DNA of 64,000 bases from Nocardioides sp. (GCF_030150155.1 NZ_JASLGR010000059.1:1-64000); one strand, 5' to 3'; numbered from the stretch's first letter, positions 53,549 through 63,192 are shown. A program made the numbers and translations. The notes: generated by a model from the letters alone, not told the origin.

Positions 53549-54700
53549 TCAGACCCAGGCACCACCGTGCATCACCCGCGAGACCGCCCAGTCCTCGTCG
53601 AGTACGACGAGGTCGGCGCGCAACCCCTCGGCGACACGTCCGCGGTCGGTGATCCCGAGCAGGCCAGCCGGGGTGGTGGTGGCAGCACGGATCGCGATCG
53701 CCGGGTCGACACCGGCACCGGTGATCGCCCGGCGCACCGCCTCACCGACGTGCAGGGTGCTGCCGGCCAGGACCGGGGTCGGCCCCGTGGTCCAGGCGGT
53801 GGCGTCACGGACCTCGACGTCGAGGGCACCGAGCCGGTACTGCCCGTCGGGCATCCCGGCAGCACTCATCGCGTCGCTGATCAGCACGATCCGGTCCGGG
53901 GCGACACCGAAGGCCAGCGCGACGGTCTCGTCGGCCAGGTGGATGCCGTCGGAGATCAACTCGGCGTGCACCTGCCCGGCGGCCAGCGCCCGCAGCGTGG
54001 CGCCGGCCGGACCGGGGTCGCGGTGGTGGAACGGTGCCATCCCGTTGAACAGGTGGGTCACCGTGGCGACGTCGTCACTGGCCAGCGCGGCCGCGAACGT
54101 CGCGGTGTCGGCATCGGTGTGACCGGCGGCGACCAGGACACCCGCCTCGGCGAGCACCCGGGCGGCCGCGGCGAAGCCGGGCAGGTCCGGGGCGATGGTG
54201 ACCATCCGCAGGGTGCCGGCAGCAGCCTGGAGCCACTCGCGGGCGACGTCGACGTCGGGGTGCGAGAGCACCGCCGGGTCGTGCGCGCCGCAGTGGCCGT
54301 GGGCCAGCCACGGGCCCTCCAGGTGGGTGCCGATCACACCGGCGTCGACCGCCGCCACCTCGGCCACACCACGCAGGCCGGCGAGCAGGTCGTCCTGCGT
54401 GCCGCTGACCATGCTCGCGACCAGGGAGGTGGTGCCGCGCGAGCGGTGGTGGGCGGCGACCGCGGCGATGTCGTCGGGCGCCCCGGTGGTCACCGAGCGT
54501 CCGCCGCCACCGTGGCAGTGCATGTCGATGAAGCCGGGTGCGATCGTGCCGACCGGCTCCGGGGTCGGGCCGCTCCAGGTGGAGGCGGCGACCAGTTCGA
54601 CGATGCCACCGGCGCTGAGCGCGACGACGGCGTCGTCGATCACGCTGAACGGCGTGACGACGGTGCCGCGCAGGGCCTGCGGACGGTCCTCGCCGCTCAT
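53549..54700 (-). CDS. nagA: N-acetylglucosamine-6-phosphate deacetylase
   Basis: A 383-residue amidohydrolase that removes acetate from GlcNAc-6-P. The metal site is intact: GFIDMHCHGGGG, Glu in THLEGPWLA, His in AAGHTDADT, His in VTHLFNGMAP, and the catalytic Asp in LISDAMSAAGMPDGQY. It is the last gene of the sialic-acid operon, where GlcNAc-6-P comes from nanE. NagB, the next enzyme, is not in the window. It lies 4 bp downstream of nanE. Confidence 0.95.
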   Translation of the reverse strand: MSGEDRPQALRGTVVTPFSVIDDAVVALSAGGIVELVAASTWSGPTPEPVGTIAPGFIDMHCHGGGGRSVTTGAPDDIAAVAAHHRSRGTTSLVASMVSGTQDDLLAGLRGVAEVAAVDAGVIGTHLEGPWLAHGHCGAHDPAVLSHPDVDVAREWLQAAAGTLRMVTIAPDLPGFAAAARVLAEAGVLVAAGHTDADTATFAAALASDDVATVTHLFNGMAPFHHRDPGPAGATLRALAAGQVHAELISDGIHLADETVALAFGVAPDRIVLISDAMSAAGMPDGQYRLGALDVEVRDATAWTTGPTPVLAGSTLHVGEAVRRAITGAGVDPAIAIRAATTTPAGLLGITDRGRVAEGLRADLVVLDEDWAVSRVMHGGAWV

Positions 54701-54704
54701 CGCC

Positions 54705-55412
54705 TCACTCCTGGGCGCCGGCCACGGCGGTGGCGAACCACGACGTGATCGACGACGGGTGCGTGATAGCGGTGCCGACCACGACGCAGTGCGCGCCGCG
54801 CCGGATCGCCTCGGCCGCCTGGGCCGGGGTGTGGATCCGGCCCTCGGCCACCACCGGGACGTCGATCGCTGCGACCAGCGCGCTGATCAGGTCCAGGTCG
54901 GGGCCCTCGGTCTTGGTCGTGTAGGCGGTGTAGCCCGACAGCGTGGTGCCGACGAAGTCAGCACCGGCCGCGGCAGCGGCGACGCCCTCCTCGACGGTGG
55001 ACACGTCGGCCATCACCAGCACGTCGCGCTGGGCACGCAGGGCGGCGACGGTCTCGGCAAAGGTGCGCCCGTCGGGGCGCGGACGGCTGGTGCCGTCCAG
55101 GGCGACCACCTCGGCGCCGGTGTCGGCGACCTCCAGGCAGTGCTCCAGGGTCGGGGTGATGAAGACGTCGTCGTGACCGTCCTTCCACAGCCCGATCAGG
55201 GGCACGTCCAGCACGGCGCGCATCGCACGCAGATGGTCGGGGCCCTGGGCGCGGACGGCGACCGCTCCCCCGCTCACCACGGCCTGGGCGACCTTGGTCA
55301 TCGTGGCCGCGTCGTTCATCGGCTCGTCGCCGTACGCCTGCGCGGAGACCACCAGGGCGCCGCGCAGTCGCTCGATCAGGGCCGTCTTGTCGATCGGGAG
55401 CTTCTCGCTCAC
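54705..55412 (-). CDS. nanE: N-acylmannosamine-6-phosphate 2-epimerase
   Basis: A 235-residue TIM-barrel epimerase that turns ManNAc-6-P into GlcNAc-6-P. The family segments GAVAVRAQGPDHLRAMRAVL, GLWKDGHDDVFITPTL, VMADVSTVEEG, and VVAEGRIHTPAQAAEAIRRG are present, with the phosphate loop AHCVVVGTAITHP. It sits between the ROK kinase and nagA, as expected for sialic-acid breakdown. The GTG start follows GAAGAAG. The ManNAc-6-P substrate would be supplied by the neighbouring kinase. Confidence 0.93.
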   Translation of the reverse strand: MSEKLPIDKTALIERLRGALVVSAQAYGDEPMNDAATMTKVAQAVVSGGAVAVRAQGPDHLRAMRAVLDVPLIGLWKDGHDDVFITPTLEHCLEVADTGAEVVALDGTSRPRPDGRTFAETVAALRAQRDVLVMADVSTVEEGVAAAAAGADFVGTTLSGYTAYTTKTEGPDLDLISALVAAIDVPVVAEGRIHTPAQAAEAIRRGAHCVVVGTAITHPSSITSWFATAVAGAQE

Positions 55413-55425
55413 GTGGACTTCTTCC

Positions 55426-56415
55426 TCACTCGTGGCTTGCGCCAGTGTTCAATTCGTCAAGCAGTCGCCAGGCGACCGCTGCCGCGCCCAGGACCGCGCC
55501 GTCACCGCCGCAGCCCGAGCGCACCACCGGGGTGCCCGCCAGCATCGGCAGTACGCCGACACCGACAGCCCCCGACAGGGCGGTCCACCACTCCTCGCCC
55601 AGCCCGACCACGCCGCCACCGACCACGACGACGTCGGGGTCGATCACGTTGATCAGGCCGGCGATCACCTCACCGACGGCAGCACCGCCCTCGGCGATCA
55701 GCTGCCGGGCCTCGACCTCGCCCCGCCCGGCCCGCTCGCGCACCTCGTGCAGCGAGGCGACCTCGGTGCGGGTGCGCCGGACGTACTCCCGGGTCAGGGA
55801 CGGGCCGGAGGCGAACGCCTCCAGGTGGCCCGCCGCACCGCAGCTGCAGCGCAGCACGGCGGCGTATCCGCTCGGCACGTGACCGACGTGCCCGGCGGCG
55901 GCGTGGCGGCCGGCGACCAGTCGGCCGTCGACCACCAGCGCGCCACCGATGCCGGTCCCGACGGCGACGGTGAGCACGCTGGTGTGGCCACGACCGCCGC
56001 CGTAGGCTGCCTCGCCCAGCCCGTGGGCGTGGACGTCGTTGACGGCCGCGACCGGCAGGCCGAGCAGCTCGGTCAGGCCGGCCCGGATGTCGGTGCCGGC
56101 CCAGCCGGTCAGGGTGTCGGTGGCGCCGAGCACGATCCCGGTCGCGGGATCGACCACACCGGCGGCACCGACACCGATCGCGACGAGCTCGACGCCCGCG
56201 CTCCGGCCTGCCTCCTCGACCAGCCGGGCGGCCGTGGCGAGGATCGCCTCGGCCCCCTCGGTGGCAGGGGTGGGCGCCGAGGCCCGGGCGAGGACGTCAC
56301 CGGCCCTGTCGATCACCGCGACGGCGATCTTGGTGCCGCCGATGTCCACCGCTCCGACGGCACCGATGGGGGTGGCGGTGCCGTCGGAGAGGGTCTGACT
56401 CATCACGTTGGTCAT
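55426..56415 (-). CDS. nanK: ROK family kinase, probably N-acetylmannosamine kinase
   Basis: A 329-residue sugar kinase. The ATP-binding DxGGTK is in VDIGGTKIAVAV near residue 25. The ROK signature contains RCSCGAAGHLEAFASG, giving the zinc-binding Cys/His cluster. Glucokinases of this family look similar, but operon position between nanE and nanA makes N-acetylmannosamine the likely substrate. It ends 13 bp before nanE. Confidence 0.88.
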   Translation of the reverse strand: MTNVMSQTLSDGTATPIGAVGAVDIGGTKIAVAVIDRAGDVLARASAPTPATEGAEAILATAARLVEEAGRSAGVELVAIGVGAAGVVDPATGIVLGATDTLTGWAGTDIRAGLTELLGLPVAAVNDVHAHGLGEAAYGGGRGHTSVLTVAVGTGIGGALVVDGRLVAGRHAAAGHVGHVPSGYAAVLRCSCGAAGHLEAFASGPSLTREYVRRTRTEVASLHEVRERAGRGEVEARQLIAEGGAAVGEVIAGLINVIDPDVVVVGGGVVGLGEEWWTALSGAVGVGVLPMLAGTPVVRSGCGGDGAVLGAAAVAWRLLDELNTGASHE

Positions 56416-56420
56416 GGTCC

Positions 56421-57350
56421 TCAGAGCAGGCCGGCGACCTGGAGGGCCTCGCGCACGCGCTCGACCTCGGCACCCGCGAGCGGGCGCATCGGCAGCGAGA
56501 CCGCGTTGGTCTCGATCACACCGAGGAGCTGGAGGGCGGTCTTGAAGCCGCCCACGCCCCGGGTGCTGCCCTGCGTGGTCTCGTCACCGGCGTCGACGAT
56601 GCGGAAGAGCTTGACCAGGCGGTCCTGCTCGGCCTTCGCCGTCACCCAGTCGCCGATCGCGGCGGCCTCGTGCAGACGCACGTAGCCGGCCGGGTCGACG
56701 TTGCCCAGGCCGGGCACCGAGCCGTCGGCACCGCCGAGCAGCATCCCGTCGACGACCAGCTCGTGGCCGGTCAGCTGGGCGTATTCCAGGCCCCGCTCGG
56801 CCAGGCCGACGGTGAGCTGGCGGAAGGAGACGTCATCGCCGCTGGAGTCCTTGACACCGGCCAGGACGCCGTCGGCGGCCCAGGCGAGCTGCTGCTCGAC
56901 ACCGAGCTTGACGTGCACGCAGACCGGGATGTCGTAGGCGATCACGTCAAGGTCGGTCGCAGCGGCGATCGCGCGGAAGTGACGGTCGACCTCGTACGGA
57001 CCCACCAGCGTGTAGAACGGCGCGGTGACGACGACGGCGTCGACGCCGATCCGCTCAGCCGCGGCGACACGGTCGATGGCGCGGCGGGTGGTCGGCTCGA
57101 TGCAGCCGGCCATCACCGGGACGCGGCCGTCGGTGGCCTTGACGATGGTCTCGAGGGCCAGGTCGCGCTGAGCGTCGGTGAGGTACACCGTCTCGCCGGA
57201 GGAACCGAGGGCGAAGAGACCGTTGCAGCCGGCGTCGAGCAGGTGCTGGACCAGGCGCTCCAGGGAGGCGACGTCCACCTCCCCCTCAGCGGTCAGCGGG
57301 GTGACGACCGGCGGGATGACACCGGTGTACTTGGCGGTAGAACTGCTCAC
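56421..57350 (-). CDS. nanA: N-acetylneuraminate lyase (DapA/NanA family)
   Basis: A 309-residue lyase of the DHDPS/NAL family. The GSSGETVYL motif, Tyr in VIAYDIPVCVHVKLG and Schiff-base Lys in GVLAGVKDSSGD are visible. It cleaves sialic acid to ManNAc and pyruvate. The family also includes dihydrodipicolinate synthases; operon context decides for NanA. The GTG start overlaps the stop of the OppF-like gene as GTGA. Confidence 0.9.
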   Translation of the reverse strand: MSSSTAKYTGVIPPVVTPLTAEGEVDVASLERLVQHLLDAGCNGLFALGSSGETVYLTDAQRDLALETIVKATDGRVPVMAGCIEPTTRRAIDRVAAAERIGVDAVVVTAPFYTLVGPYEVDRHFRAIAAATDLDVIAYDIPVCVHVKLGVEQQLAWAADGVLAGVKDSSGDDVSFRQLTVGLAERGLEYAQLTGHELVVDGMLLGGADGSVPGLGNVDPAGYVRLHEAAAIGDWVTAKAEQDRLVKLFRIVDAGDETTQGSTRGVGGFKTALQLLGVIETNAVSLPMRPLAGAEVERVREALQVAGLL

Positions 57351-58426
57351 GCGTGCTCCTCAGCATGCAAAGGGGTGGAAGTGTGGGTGGCGCTGCGGGC
57401 GAGCTCGACGAGCTCGGCGTCACCCGTTCCCGGTGCCACCGGGTGGTGGCACCGGAAGGTGTGGAGAGAGTCATCAGGGGCACCGGTGGCGGCCTCGCCG
57501 ACGGCGAGCTCCACCTCCGGCATGGACTGGGCGCAGACGTCGTCGGCGCGCCAGCACCGGGTGCGGAACGGGCAGCCCGACGGCGGCTTCGTCGCCGACG
57601 GCACCGGCCCGACCAGCGGGATCGGGTCCAGCGGCGAGAGCAGACCGGGGGTCGCGGAGAAGAGCGCCCGGGTGTACGGGTGCACCGCACCGGCCGAGCC
57701 GACCGAAGACGGCGTCTTCTCGACGATCCGGCCCAGGTACATCGTCACGACCCGGTCGCTGACCCGCTTGACGGTCTGGATGTCGTGCGAGACCAGCACC
57801 ATCGCCAGGTCCAGGCGCTGCTGCAGGTCCATCAGCAGGTTGAGGATCTGGGCACGCACCGACACGTCGAGCGCACTGGTGGGCTCGTCGGCGATCAGCA
57901 GGCCCGGCTCCAGCGCCAGCGCACGGGCGATGGAGACCCGCTGACGCTGACCCCCGGAGAGCTGGCTGGGCAGCGCGTCGGCCACCGAGGCCGGCAGACC
58001 GACCAGCGCCATCAGCTCGCGGACCCGGGCGTCACGCTGCGCGGGAGTGCCGCGCTTGTGCACGTCGAGCGGGTCGCGCAGGATCTGGCGCACCGGCATC
58101 CGCCGGTTCAGGGAGGTCGACGGGTCCTGGAAGACCATCCCGACGCCGGCACCGATGTGCTGGCGACGTTCGGCGGCGGACATCGTCCAGACGTCGTGCC
58201 CGGCGACCAGCACCTGGCCCGCGGTCGGCTTCTGCAGCCCGACCAGGACCTTGGCCAGGGTGGACTTGCCACAGCCGGACTCACCGACGATGCCGACGGT
58301 CTCGCCCTTCGCGATCGACAGGTCGGCGCCGGTGAGGGCGAAGACCTGCTGCTTCTCGAACAGCTTGCCGCCACTGATCCGGTGGACGACGTGGACGTCC
58401 TTGAGCTCTGCGACGATCTCGGTCAT
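57347..58426 (-). CDS. ABC transporter ATPase, OppF type (sialic acid uptake)
   Basis: A 359-residue ATPase. Walker A GESGCGKST, signature QLSGGQRQRVSIARAL, Walker B LLIADEPTSALDV, and the C-terminal oligopeptide-transporter domain with the CPFRTRCWRADDVC Cys cluster (Fe-S-like in this family). It corresponds to SiaI of the corynebacterial sialic-acid importer. The ATG overlaps the stop of the permease-ATPase fusion (ATGA). Assignment to sialic acid is from context. Confidence 0.93.
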   Translation of the reverse strand: MTEIVAELKDVHVVHRISGGKLFEKQQVFALTGADLSIAKGETVGIVGESGCGKSTLAKVLVGLQKPTAGQVLVAGHDVWTMSAAERRQHIGAGVGMVFQDPSTSLNRRMPVRQILRDPLDVHKRGTPAQRDARVRELMALVGLPASVADALPSQLSGGQRQRVSIARALALEPGLLIADEPTSALDVSVRAQILNLLMDLQQRLDLAMVLVSHDIQTVKRVSDRVVTMYLGRIVEKTPSSVGSAGAVHPYTRALFSATPGLLSPLDPIPLVGPVPSATKPPSGCPFRTRCWRADDVCAQSMPEVELAVGEAATGAPDDSLHTFRCHHPVAPGTGDAELVELARSATHTSTPLHAEEHA

Positions 58427-60396
58427 CGCGCCACCTCCGTAGCGATCAGGGGCAGGACCGGGTGGTGGCAGGCGAACGCGTGGTCCGCGGTGCCCTCCAT
58501 CGCCGGCTGGTCGGTGCGACAGATGTCGGTCGCCATCGGGCAGCGGTCGCTGAACCGGCAGCCCTTCGGGAAGTCGGCCGGGGAGGGCACCACACCCGGG
58601 ATCTGGGTGAGGCGCTCGGCACCGGTCTCCAGGCTGAGCACCGAGCCCAGCAGACCGCGGGCGTAGTGGTGCGCGGGGGCACCGATCACCTCGGTCGCCT
58701 GGCCCGTCTCGGTGACCTGGCCGCCGTACATCACGACGACGCGGTGGGCCACGGAGGCGACCAGGGCGAGGTCGTGGCTGACCAGCACGAGGGCGAACTT
58801 GAGCTCGTCCTGGAGCCGCAGCAGCAGCTCCATCACCTGGGCCTGGACGGTGACGTCGAGGGCCGTGGTGGGCTCGTCGGCGATCACCAGACGCGGGTCG
58901 CGCGAGAGCGCCATCGCGATCACGACACGCTGACGCTGACCGCCGGAGAGCTCGTGCGGGTACGCAGCCAGGGTGCGCTCGGGGTCCAGGCCGACCAGGG
59001 TCATCAGCTCGGTGGCCGAGCGACGGCCGCCACGACGGACGAGCTGGTTGAGCTGCGTGCCGATCTTGAGCGACGGGTTCAGGGCCGACAGCGCGTCCTG
59101 GTAGACCATCGCGATCTCGCGGCCCAGCAGCGGGCGTCGCTTGGCCGGGGACAGGTCGGCGATCTCGCGTCCGGCGAACCGGATCGAGCCACGCACCTGG
59201 GCACCCTTGGGCAGCAGGCCCATCACGGCCAGGGTGGTCAGCGACTTGCCCGAGCCGGACTCGCCGACCAGGCCGAGGACCTCGCCGGGGCGGACGTCGA
59301 ACGACATCCCCGAGACGACGTCGACACCGCTGTGCGCCTTGGCGAAGGAGATCGAGACGTGGTCGACCTCGAGGACGGGCTCGCCCTCGGGCACCGGACG
59401 CGACCGGGCGGCCAGGCGCTGGGCGGCCTCGGCCAGGCCGGGCAGCTCGATCACCTCACCGGTGCCGGGGGTGGCCTTCTCGAAGTCGTCCTCGATCTCG
59501 GTCGCGGCCGAGCCGCGGCGCGAGGCCGGAGCGGCCCAGGCGTCGGAGATGCCCTCGGACAGGATGTTGAGCGCGAGCACGGTGAGCAGGATCAGCAGAC
59601 CCGGGAACAGCGTCGCCCACCAGCCACCGAACTGGATCATCTCCTTGCCGAAGGCGATCACGGAGCCCCACGAGGACTTCGCCTCCTGCGGCTGGAGGCC
59701 GCCACCGATGAAGGACAGCGAGGCCTCGAACACGATCGCGTCGGCGACCATGACGGTGATGTAGACCAGGATCGGCGCGGCGCAGTTGCGCAGCACGTGG
59801 CGCCACAGGATGTGCGGGCGACGGGCACCGATGATCTGCTCGGCGGCGACGTAGTCCTCGCCGTACTGGGCGAGCACGTTGGCACGCACGATCCGGGCCA
59901 CCGGCGGGATGAAAACGAAGCCGATCGCGGCGATCAGCACGAAGAGGCTGTTCTTGCCGAAGGAGATGATCAGCAGCGCGGCCAGCACGATCGCCGGGAA
60001 GGCCATCACGATGTCGAGCAGGCGCATCACGATCTCGTCGACGATGGTCTTCGAGGTACCGGCGATGGCGCCCAGGATGGAGCCGAAGATCAGGGCGATG
60101 GCGGCCGCACCGAAGCCGACCACCAGCGAGCGCGACGTACCCGCGACGAGGCGGGAGAAGATGTCGCGACCGAGCTTGTCGACACCGAACAGGAAGTCAC
60201 CCGAGGGGCCCTGCGTCGGCGAGGCCAGGCCGGTGGCGCCCGGGTCGTGGGTCTGGAGCAGCGGGTTGAAGATCGCCACCAGGACGATCAGGCCGATGAA
60301 GGCCAGGGCGATCCGGGAGGCGACGTTGAGTCGTCGCAGGGCGATGCCGGGACGCGCCAGTGCGTCGGCGAGGGCACGGGGTTGCAGAGTTCGCAT
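58423..60396 (-). CDS. Fused ABC permease-ATPase (OppC-OppD type)
   Basis: A 657-residue fusion. Residues 1-290 are an OppC-like permease with about six membrane segments and the EAA loop around AAEQIIGARRPHILWRHVL. Residues 335-657 are an OppD-like ATPase with Walker A GESGSGKS, signature LSGGQRQRVVIAMAL and Walker B LVIADEPTTALDV, ending in the CRFSDRCPMATDIC Cys cluster. The same fusion is found in the corynebacterial sialic-acid importer (SiaG). It overlaps OppB by TGATG. Confidence 0.93.
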   Translation of the reverse strand: MRTLQPRALADALARPGIALRRLNVASRIALAFIGLIVLVAIFNPLLQTHDPGATGLASPTQGPSGDFLFGVDKLGRDIFSRLVAGTSRSLVVGFGAAAIALIFGSILGAIAGTSKTIVDEIVMRLLDIVMAFPAIVLAALLIISFGKNSLFVLIAAIGFVFIPPVARIVRANVLAQYGEDYVAAEQIIGARRPHILWRHVLRNCAAPILVYITVMVADAIVFEASLSFIGGGLQPQEAKSSWGSVIAFGKEMIQFGGWWATLFPGLLILLTVLALNILSEGISDAWAAPASRRGSAATEIEDDFEKATPGTGEVIELPGLAEAAQRLAARSRPVPEGEPVLEVDHVSISFAKAHSGVDVVSGMSFDVRPGEVLGLVGESGSGKSLTTLAVMGLLPKGAQVRGSIRFAGREIADLSPAKRRPLLGREIAMVYQDALSALNPSLKIGTQLNQLVRRGGRRSATELMTLVGLDPERTLAAYPHELSGGQRQRVVIAMALSRDPRLVIADEPTTALDVTVQAQVMELLLRLQDELKFALVLVSHDLALVASVAHRVVVMYGGQVTETGQATEVIGAPAHHYARGLLGSVLSLETGAERLTQIPGVVPSPADFPKGCRFSDRCPMATDICRTDQPAMEGTADHAFACHHPVLPLIATEVAR

Positions 60397-61352
60397 CAGT
60401 GGCCTCCACGCAGTCGGGGGTTCGCGAAGTAGTAGAGGATGTCGACGATCAGGTTGACCACGACGAAGCCGAGCGCGATGGTCAGCACCGCGCCCTGGGC
60501 CAGGGCGGTGTCGTTGTTGCGCACCGCCGTCATGATCAGGCTGCCCATCCCGGGCAGGGAGAAGATCGCCTCGATGATGACCGTGCCGCCGATCAGGTAG
60601 CCGATCCGGACACCGAGCACGGTGAGCGGGTTGACCAGGGCGTTGCGCAGCACGTTGCGGCCTACGACGACCATCGGCGGAAGACCGGCACCGGTGGCGG
60701 TCCTGACGTAGTCACGGTCGAGCTCCTCGACCATCGACGTACGGACGATGCGGGCCAGGGAGCAGCCGACCGGGATCGCCAGCGCGATCGCGGGCAGGGT
60801 CAGGCTCTCGATCCAGCCGCTGAAGGAGTCCGACGGGTTGACGTAGCCGCCGTTGGGGAAGATCTGATGCTCGACGGCGAGGTACTGGATGAGCAGCAGT
60901 GCCAGCCAGAAGGACGGCATCGCGATACCGGCCATCGAGATGAAGCGGATGATCTGGTCGGGCCAGCGGTCGCGGTAGAGCGCGGCCACGATGCCGAGCA
61001 CGAGACCGATGACCAGGGCGCCGATGATGCCGAAGGCGGTCAGCTGGAGCGTCAGCGGCAGGGCGGTGCCGATCTTGTCGATCACGGGCACGGCCGGCGG
61101 GAAGGTGGAGCCGAGGTTGCCGTGCAGCAGGTCGTTGACGAAGTGCACGTAGCGCAGCGGAAGCGGGTCGTTGAGACCGTGGGCGTCCTTGAAGGCGTGG
61201 ATCTGAGCTGCGGAGGCTTGATCCCCGAGAGCCGACAGGGCCGGGTCATAGGGCGAGAACTGCAAGACGATGAAGACGAACAGCGTGATGCCCAGGGCCA
61301 ACGGGATCAGGGTGAGTAGTCGCCGAGCGACCATGTTTAGGACCGTAAGCAC
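60396..61352 (-). CDS. ABC transporter permease, OppB type (sialic acid uptake)
   Basis: A 318-residue permease with about six membrane segments, the usual OppB N-terminal segment and a C-terminal EAA loop (YVRTATGAGLPPMVVVGRNVL). It pairs with the permease half of the fusion protein. The GTG start follows GAGGAGAACC. It is the first gene after the binding-protein gene, from which a strong hairpin separates it. Confidence 0.92.
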   Translation of the reverse strand: MLTVLNMVARRLLTLIPLALGITLFVFIVLQFSPYDPALSALGDQASAAQIHAFKDAHGLNDPLPLRYVHFVNDLLHGNLGSTFPPAVPVIDKIGTALPLTLQLTAFGIIGALVIGLVLGIVAALYRDRWPDQIIRFISMAGIAMPSFWLALLLIQYLAVEHQIFPNGGYVNPSDSFSGWIESLTLPAIALAIPVGCSLARIVRTSMVEELDRDYVRTATGAGLPPMVVVGRNVLRNALVNPLTVLGVRIGYLIGGTVIIEAIFSLPGMGSLIMTAVRNNDTALAQGAVLTIALGFVVVNLIVDILYYFANPRLRGGH

Positions 61353-61441
61353 GGTTCTCCTCGTGGTTCCGGGCCGGTGAGGCGAAACGGATGGGGGTGT
61401 GGGGGTGTGGTTCTCACCGTGTCACGGGCGACAACCAAGGA

Positions 61442-61480
61442 CGCGGTGCCTGCCCTCGACTGCTCAGGGCAGGCACCGCG
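61442..61480 (-). terminator. Hairpin between binding-protein and permease genes
   Basis: A perfect 15-bp stem, CGCGGTGCCTGCCCT (61442-61456) and its complement at 61466-61480, begins 12 bp after the stop of the binding-protein gene. It probably ends or slows most transcripts there, so the binding protein would exceed the permease in amount. Confidence 0.7.
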
Positions 61481-61491
61481 TACCTAGGGGG

Positions 61492-63099
61492 TCACTTCCG
61501 GGACGTGTCCAGGAAGTACAGGCCGGTGGTGGAGACACCGTCGAAGCCGGACAGCTTCGAGGAGTCGTACGCCGTGACGACCTTGGTGTGCAGGATCGGG
61601 TACAGCGGAACGTCCTCGGCGACGATGTCCAGGGCCTGCTTCCACAGGGCCTTCTGCGCGGTGGCGTCCTCGGTGGAGGCAGCCTTGTCGAGCAGGGTGG
61701 AGACCTTCGTCGCGTCGGGGTCGGTCCAGCGCATCCGGTCCTTGGGCCAGGTCTGGCCGTAGTAGAACCAGCGCATCAGCAGGTCGGTGTCGGTGCCGAA
61801 GACGCTTGGGTCACCCGAGCCCAGCAGGACGCGGAACTTCGAGGACGGGACGACCTCACCGTAGATGGCCGAGGACGGCTGCGTGTTGAGCGTGGCGTTG
61901 ACGCCGATCGCCTTCCACTGCTCGATCAGGAGCGGAGCGATGTCCTTGATGATCGAGTTGTCGGTGGTGTCGAGCTCGAAGCTCAGGTTCGTGACACCGG
62001 CGTCGGCCAGGAGCTGCTTGGCCTTCGTGGTGTCGTAGGTGTAGACCGTGCTGGCCTTCTGGTAGCCCGCGTTGCCCTCGTCGAGGTACGAGGTGGCGGC
62101 GGTGCCGTAGCCGTTGAGCGCCGTCTTGATGATCGAGTCGGTGTCGAGGGCGTAGTAGAGGGCCTGGCGGACCCGCTTGTCGTTGAACGGCGCAGCGGAG
62201 TTGTTGAACATCAGGAAGGCCTGGTTGAAGGCCTGCTTGTCCGCGATCGTGTACTTGCCCTTGAGCGAGTCGACGTTGAGGTACGGGACAGCCTCGATGG
62301 CCTGGACGCGACCGGCCTGCAGGTCGGCGATGCGCGCCGAGCCGTCGGTGTTGGTGTTCCAGGTCATGGTCTCGACCTTGGCGGTCTTCGAGCCGTTGTA
62401 GTTCGGGTTCTTCTTCAGCTTGATCTCGGACTCCGAGGAGCTGACCAGCTGGAACGGACCCGAGCCGACCGGCTTGGTGTCGAAGGCGGTCGCCTTGTCA
62501 GCGGTGTCGACCTGCGTCTTGGGGACGATCTTGACCACGGAGATCCGCGACGAGAAGAGAGGGAACTTCTCGTTGAGGGTGAACTTCACCGTGGTGGCGT
62601 CGACGGCCTCGACCTTCTTGATGAAGGTGATGAAGCCCTGCATCAGCGGCGGAGCGGCCGGGTCGGCCGGCTTCAGGATGCGCTCGAAGGAGTAGGCCAC
62701 GTCGTCCGCGGTGACGGCGGTGCCGTCGGAGAACTTCGCGCCGTCACGCAGCTGGACGGTGTAGGACAGGCCGTCCTTGCTGGCGACGGGCTCGGCCTTG
62801 GCCAGAGCGAGGTAGGGCTGGCGAGTGACGGGATCGAGGTCGAGAAGACCCTCGAAGATGTGCTGGTTGACGTCGGTGGCAACCGCGCTCGAGGCGTTGG
62901 CCGGGTCGAACCCGCTCGAGAGCGAGAACGCCAGGGTCGCCTGGATGCTGGTGGTGTCCTTGGACCCACCGGAGGTGCTGGTGGACTGGCTGCCACACGC
63001 AGCAAGGCCCAGCGTCAAAGCCAATCCTGCGGCTCCGGCCACGACGGCCTTGCCCACAGGACGAAAACCGCGCTTGGCGGTCTTGAGGGTGGTGCTCAC
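61492..63099 (-). CDS. ABC transporter substrate-binding lipoprotein (sialic acid)
   Basis: A 535-residue SBP of the OppA/DppA family (class II, cluster C). The signal peptide ends in LGLAAC with Cys35 as anchor, followed by a Ser/Thr/Gly-rich linker. The family segments LQATLAFSLSSGFDPAN, KPVGSGPFQLVSSSES (approximate) and RQALYYALDTDSII are present. The GTG at 63099 follows GGAGG at 5 nt; the ATG at 63120 would put that site inside the gene. It is first in the minus-strand sialic-acid run, next to the palindrome bound, most likely, by NanR. Confidence 0.9.
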   Translation of the reverse strand: MSTTLKTAKRGFRPVGKAVVAGAAGLALTLGLAACGSQSTSTSGGSKDTTSIQATLAFSLSSGFDPANASSAVATDVNQHIFEGLLDLDPVTRQPYLALAKAEPVASKDGLSYTVQLRDGAKFSDGTAVTADDVAYSFERILKPADPAAPPLMQGFITFIKKVEAVDATTVKFTLNEKFPLFSSRISVVKIVPKTQVDTADKATAFDTKPVGSGPFQLVSSSESEIKLKKNPNYNGSKTAKVETMTWNTNTDGSARIADLQAGRVQAIEAVPYLNVDSLKGKYTIADKQAFNQAFLMFNNSAAPFNDKRVRQALYYALDTDSIIKTALNGYGTAATSYLDEGNAGYQKASTVYTYDTTKAKQLLADAGVTNLSFELDTTDNSIIKDIAPLLIEQWKAIGVNATLNTQPSSAIYGEVVPSSKFRVLLGSGDPSVFGTDTDLLMRWFYYGQTWPKDRMRWTDPDATKVSTLLDKAASTEDATAQKALWKQALDIVAEDVPLYPILHTKVVTAYDSSKLSGFDGVSTTGLYFLDTSRK

Positions 63100-63117
63100 A
63101 TGTACCTCCACTTTTGG

Positions 63118-63140
63118 CATCAGACCTATGACGTCTGATG
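63118..63140. promoter_or_regulatory. Candidate NanR operator
   Basis: Arms CATCAGAC (63118-63125) and GTCTGATG (63133-63140) are exact complements separated by 7 bp. The site lies between the divergent transport operon and the GntR gene, 19 bp before the binding-protein start. Confidence 0.55.
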
Positions 63141-63192
63141 TCTTATGCCTTAGGGTGAGCCTGACACGGCTCCAACCGAAGGGTCAAGCACC

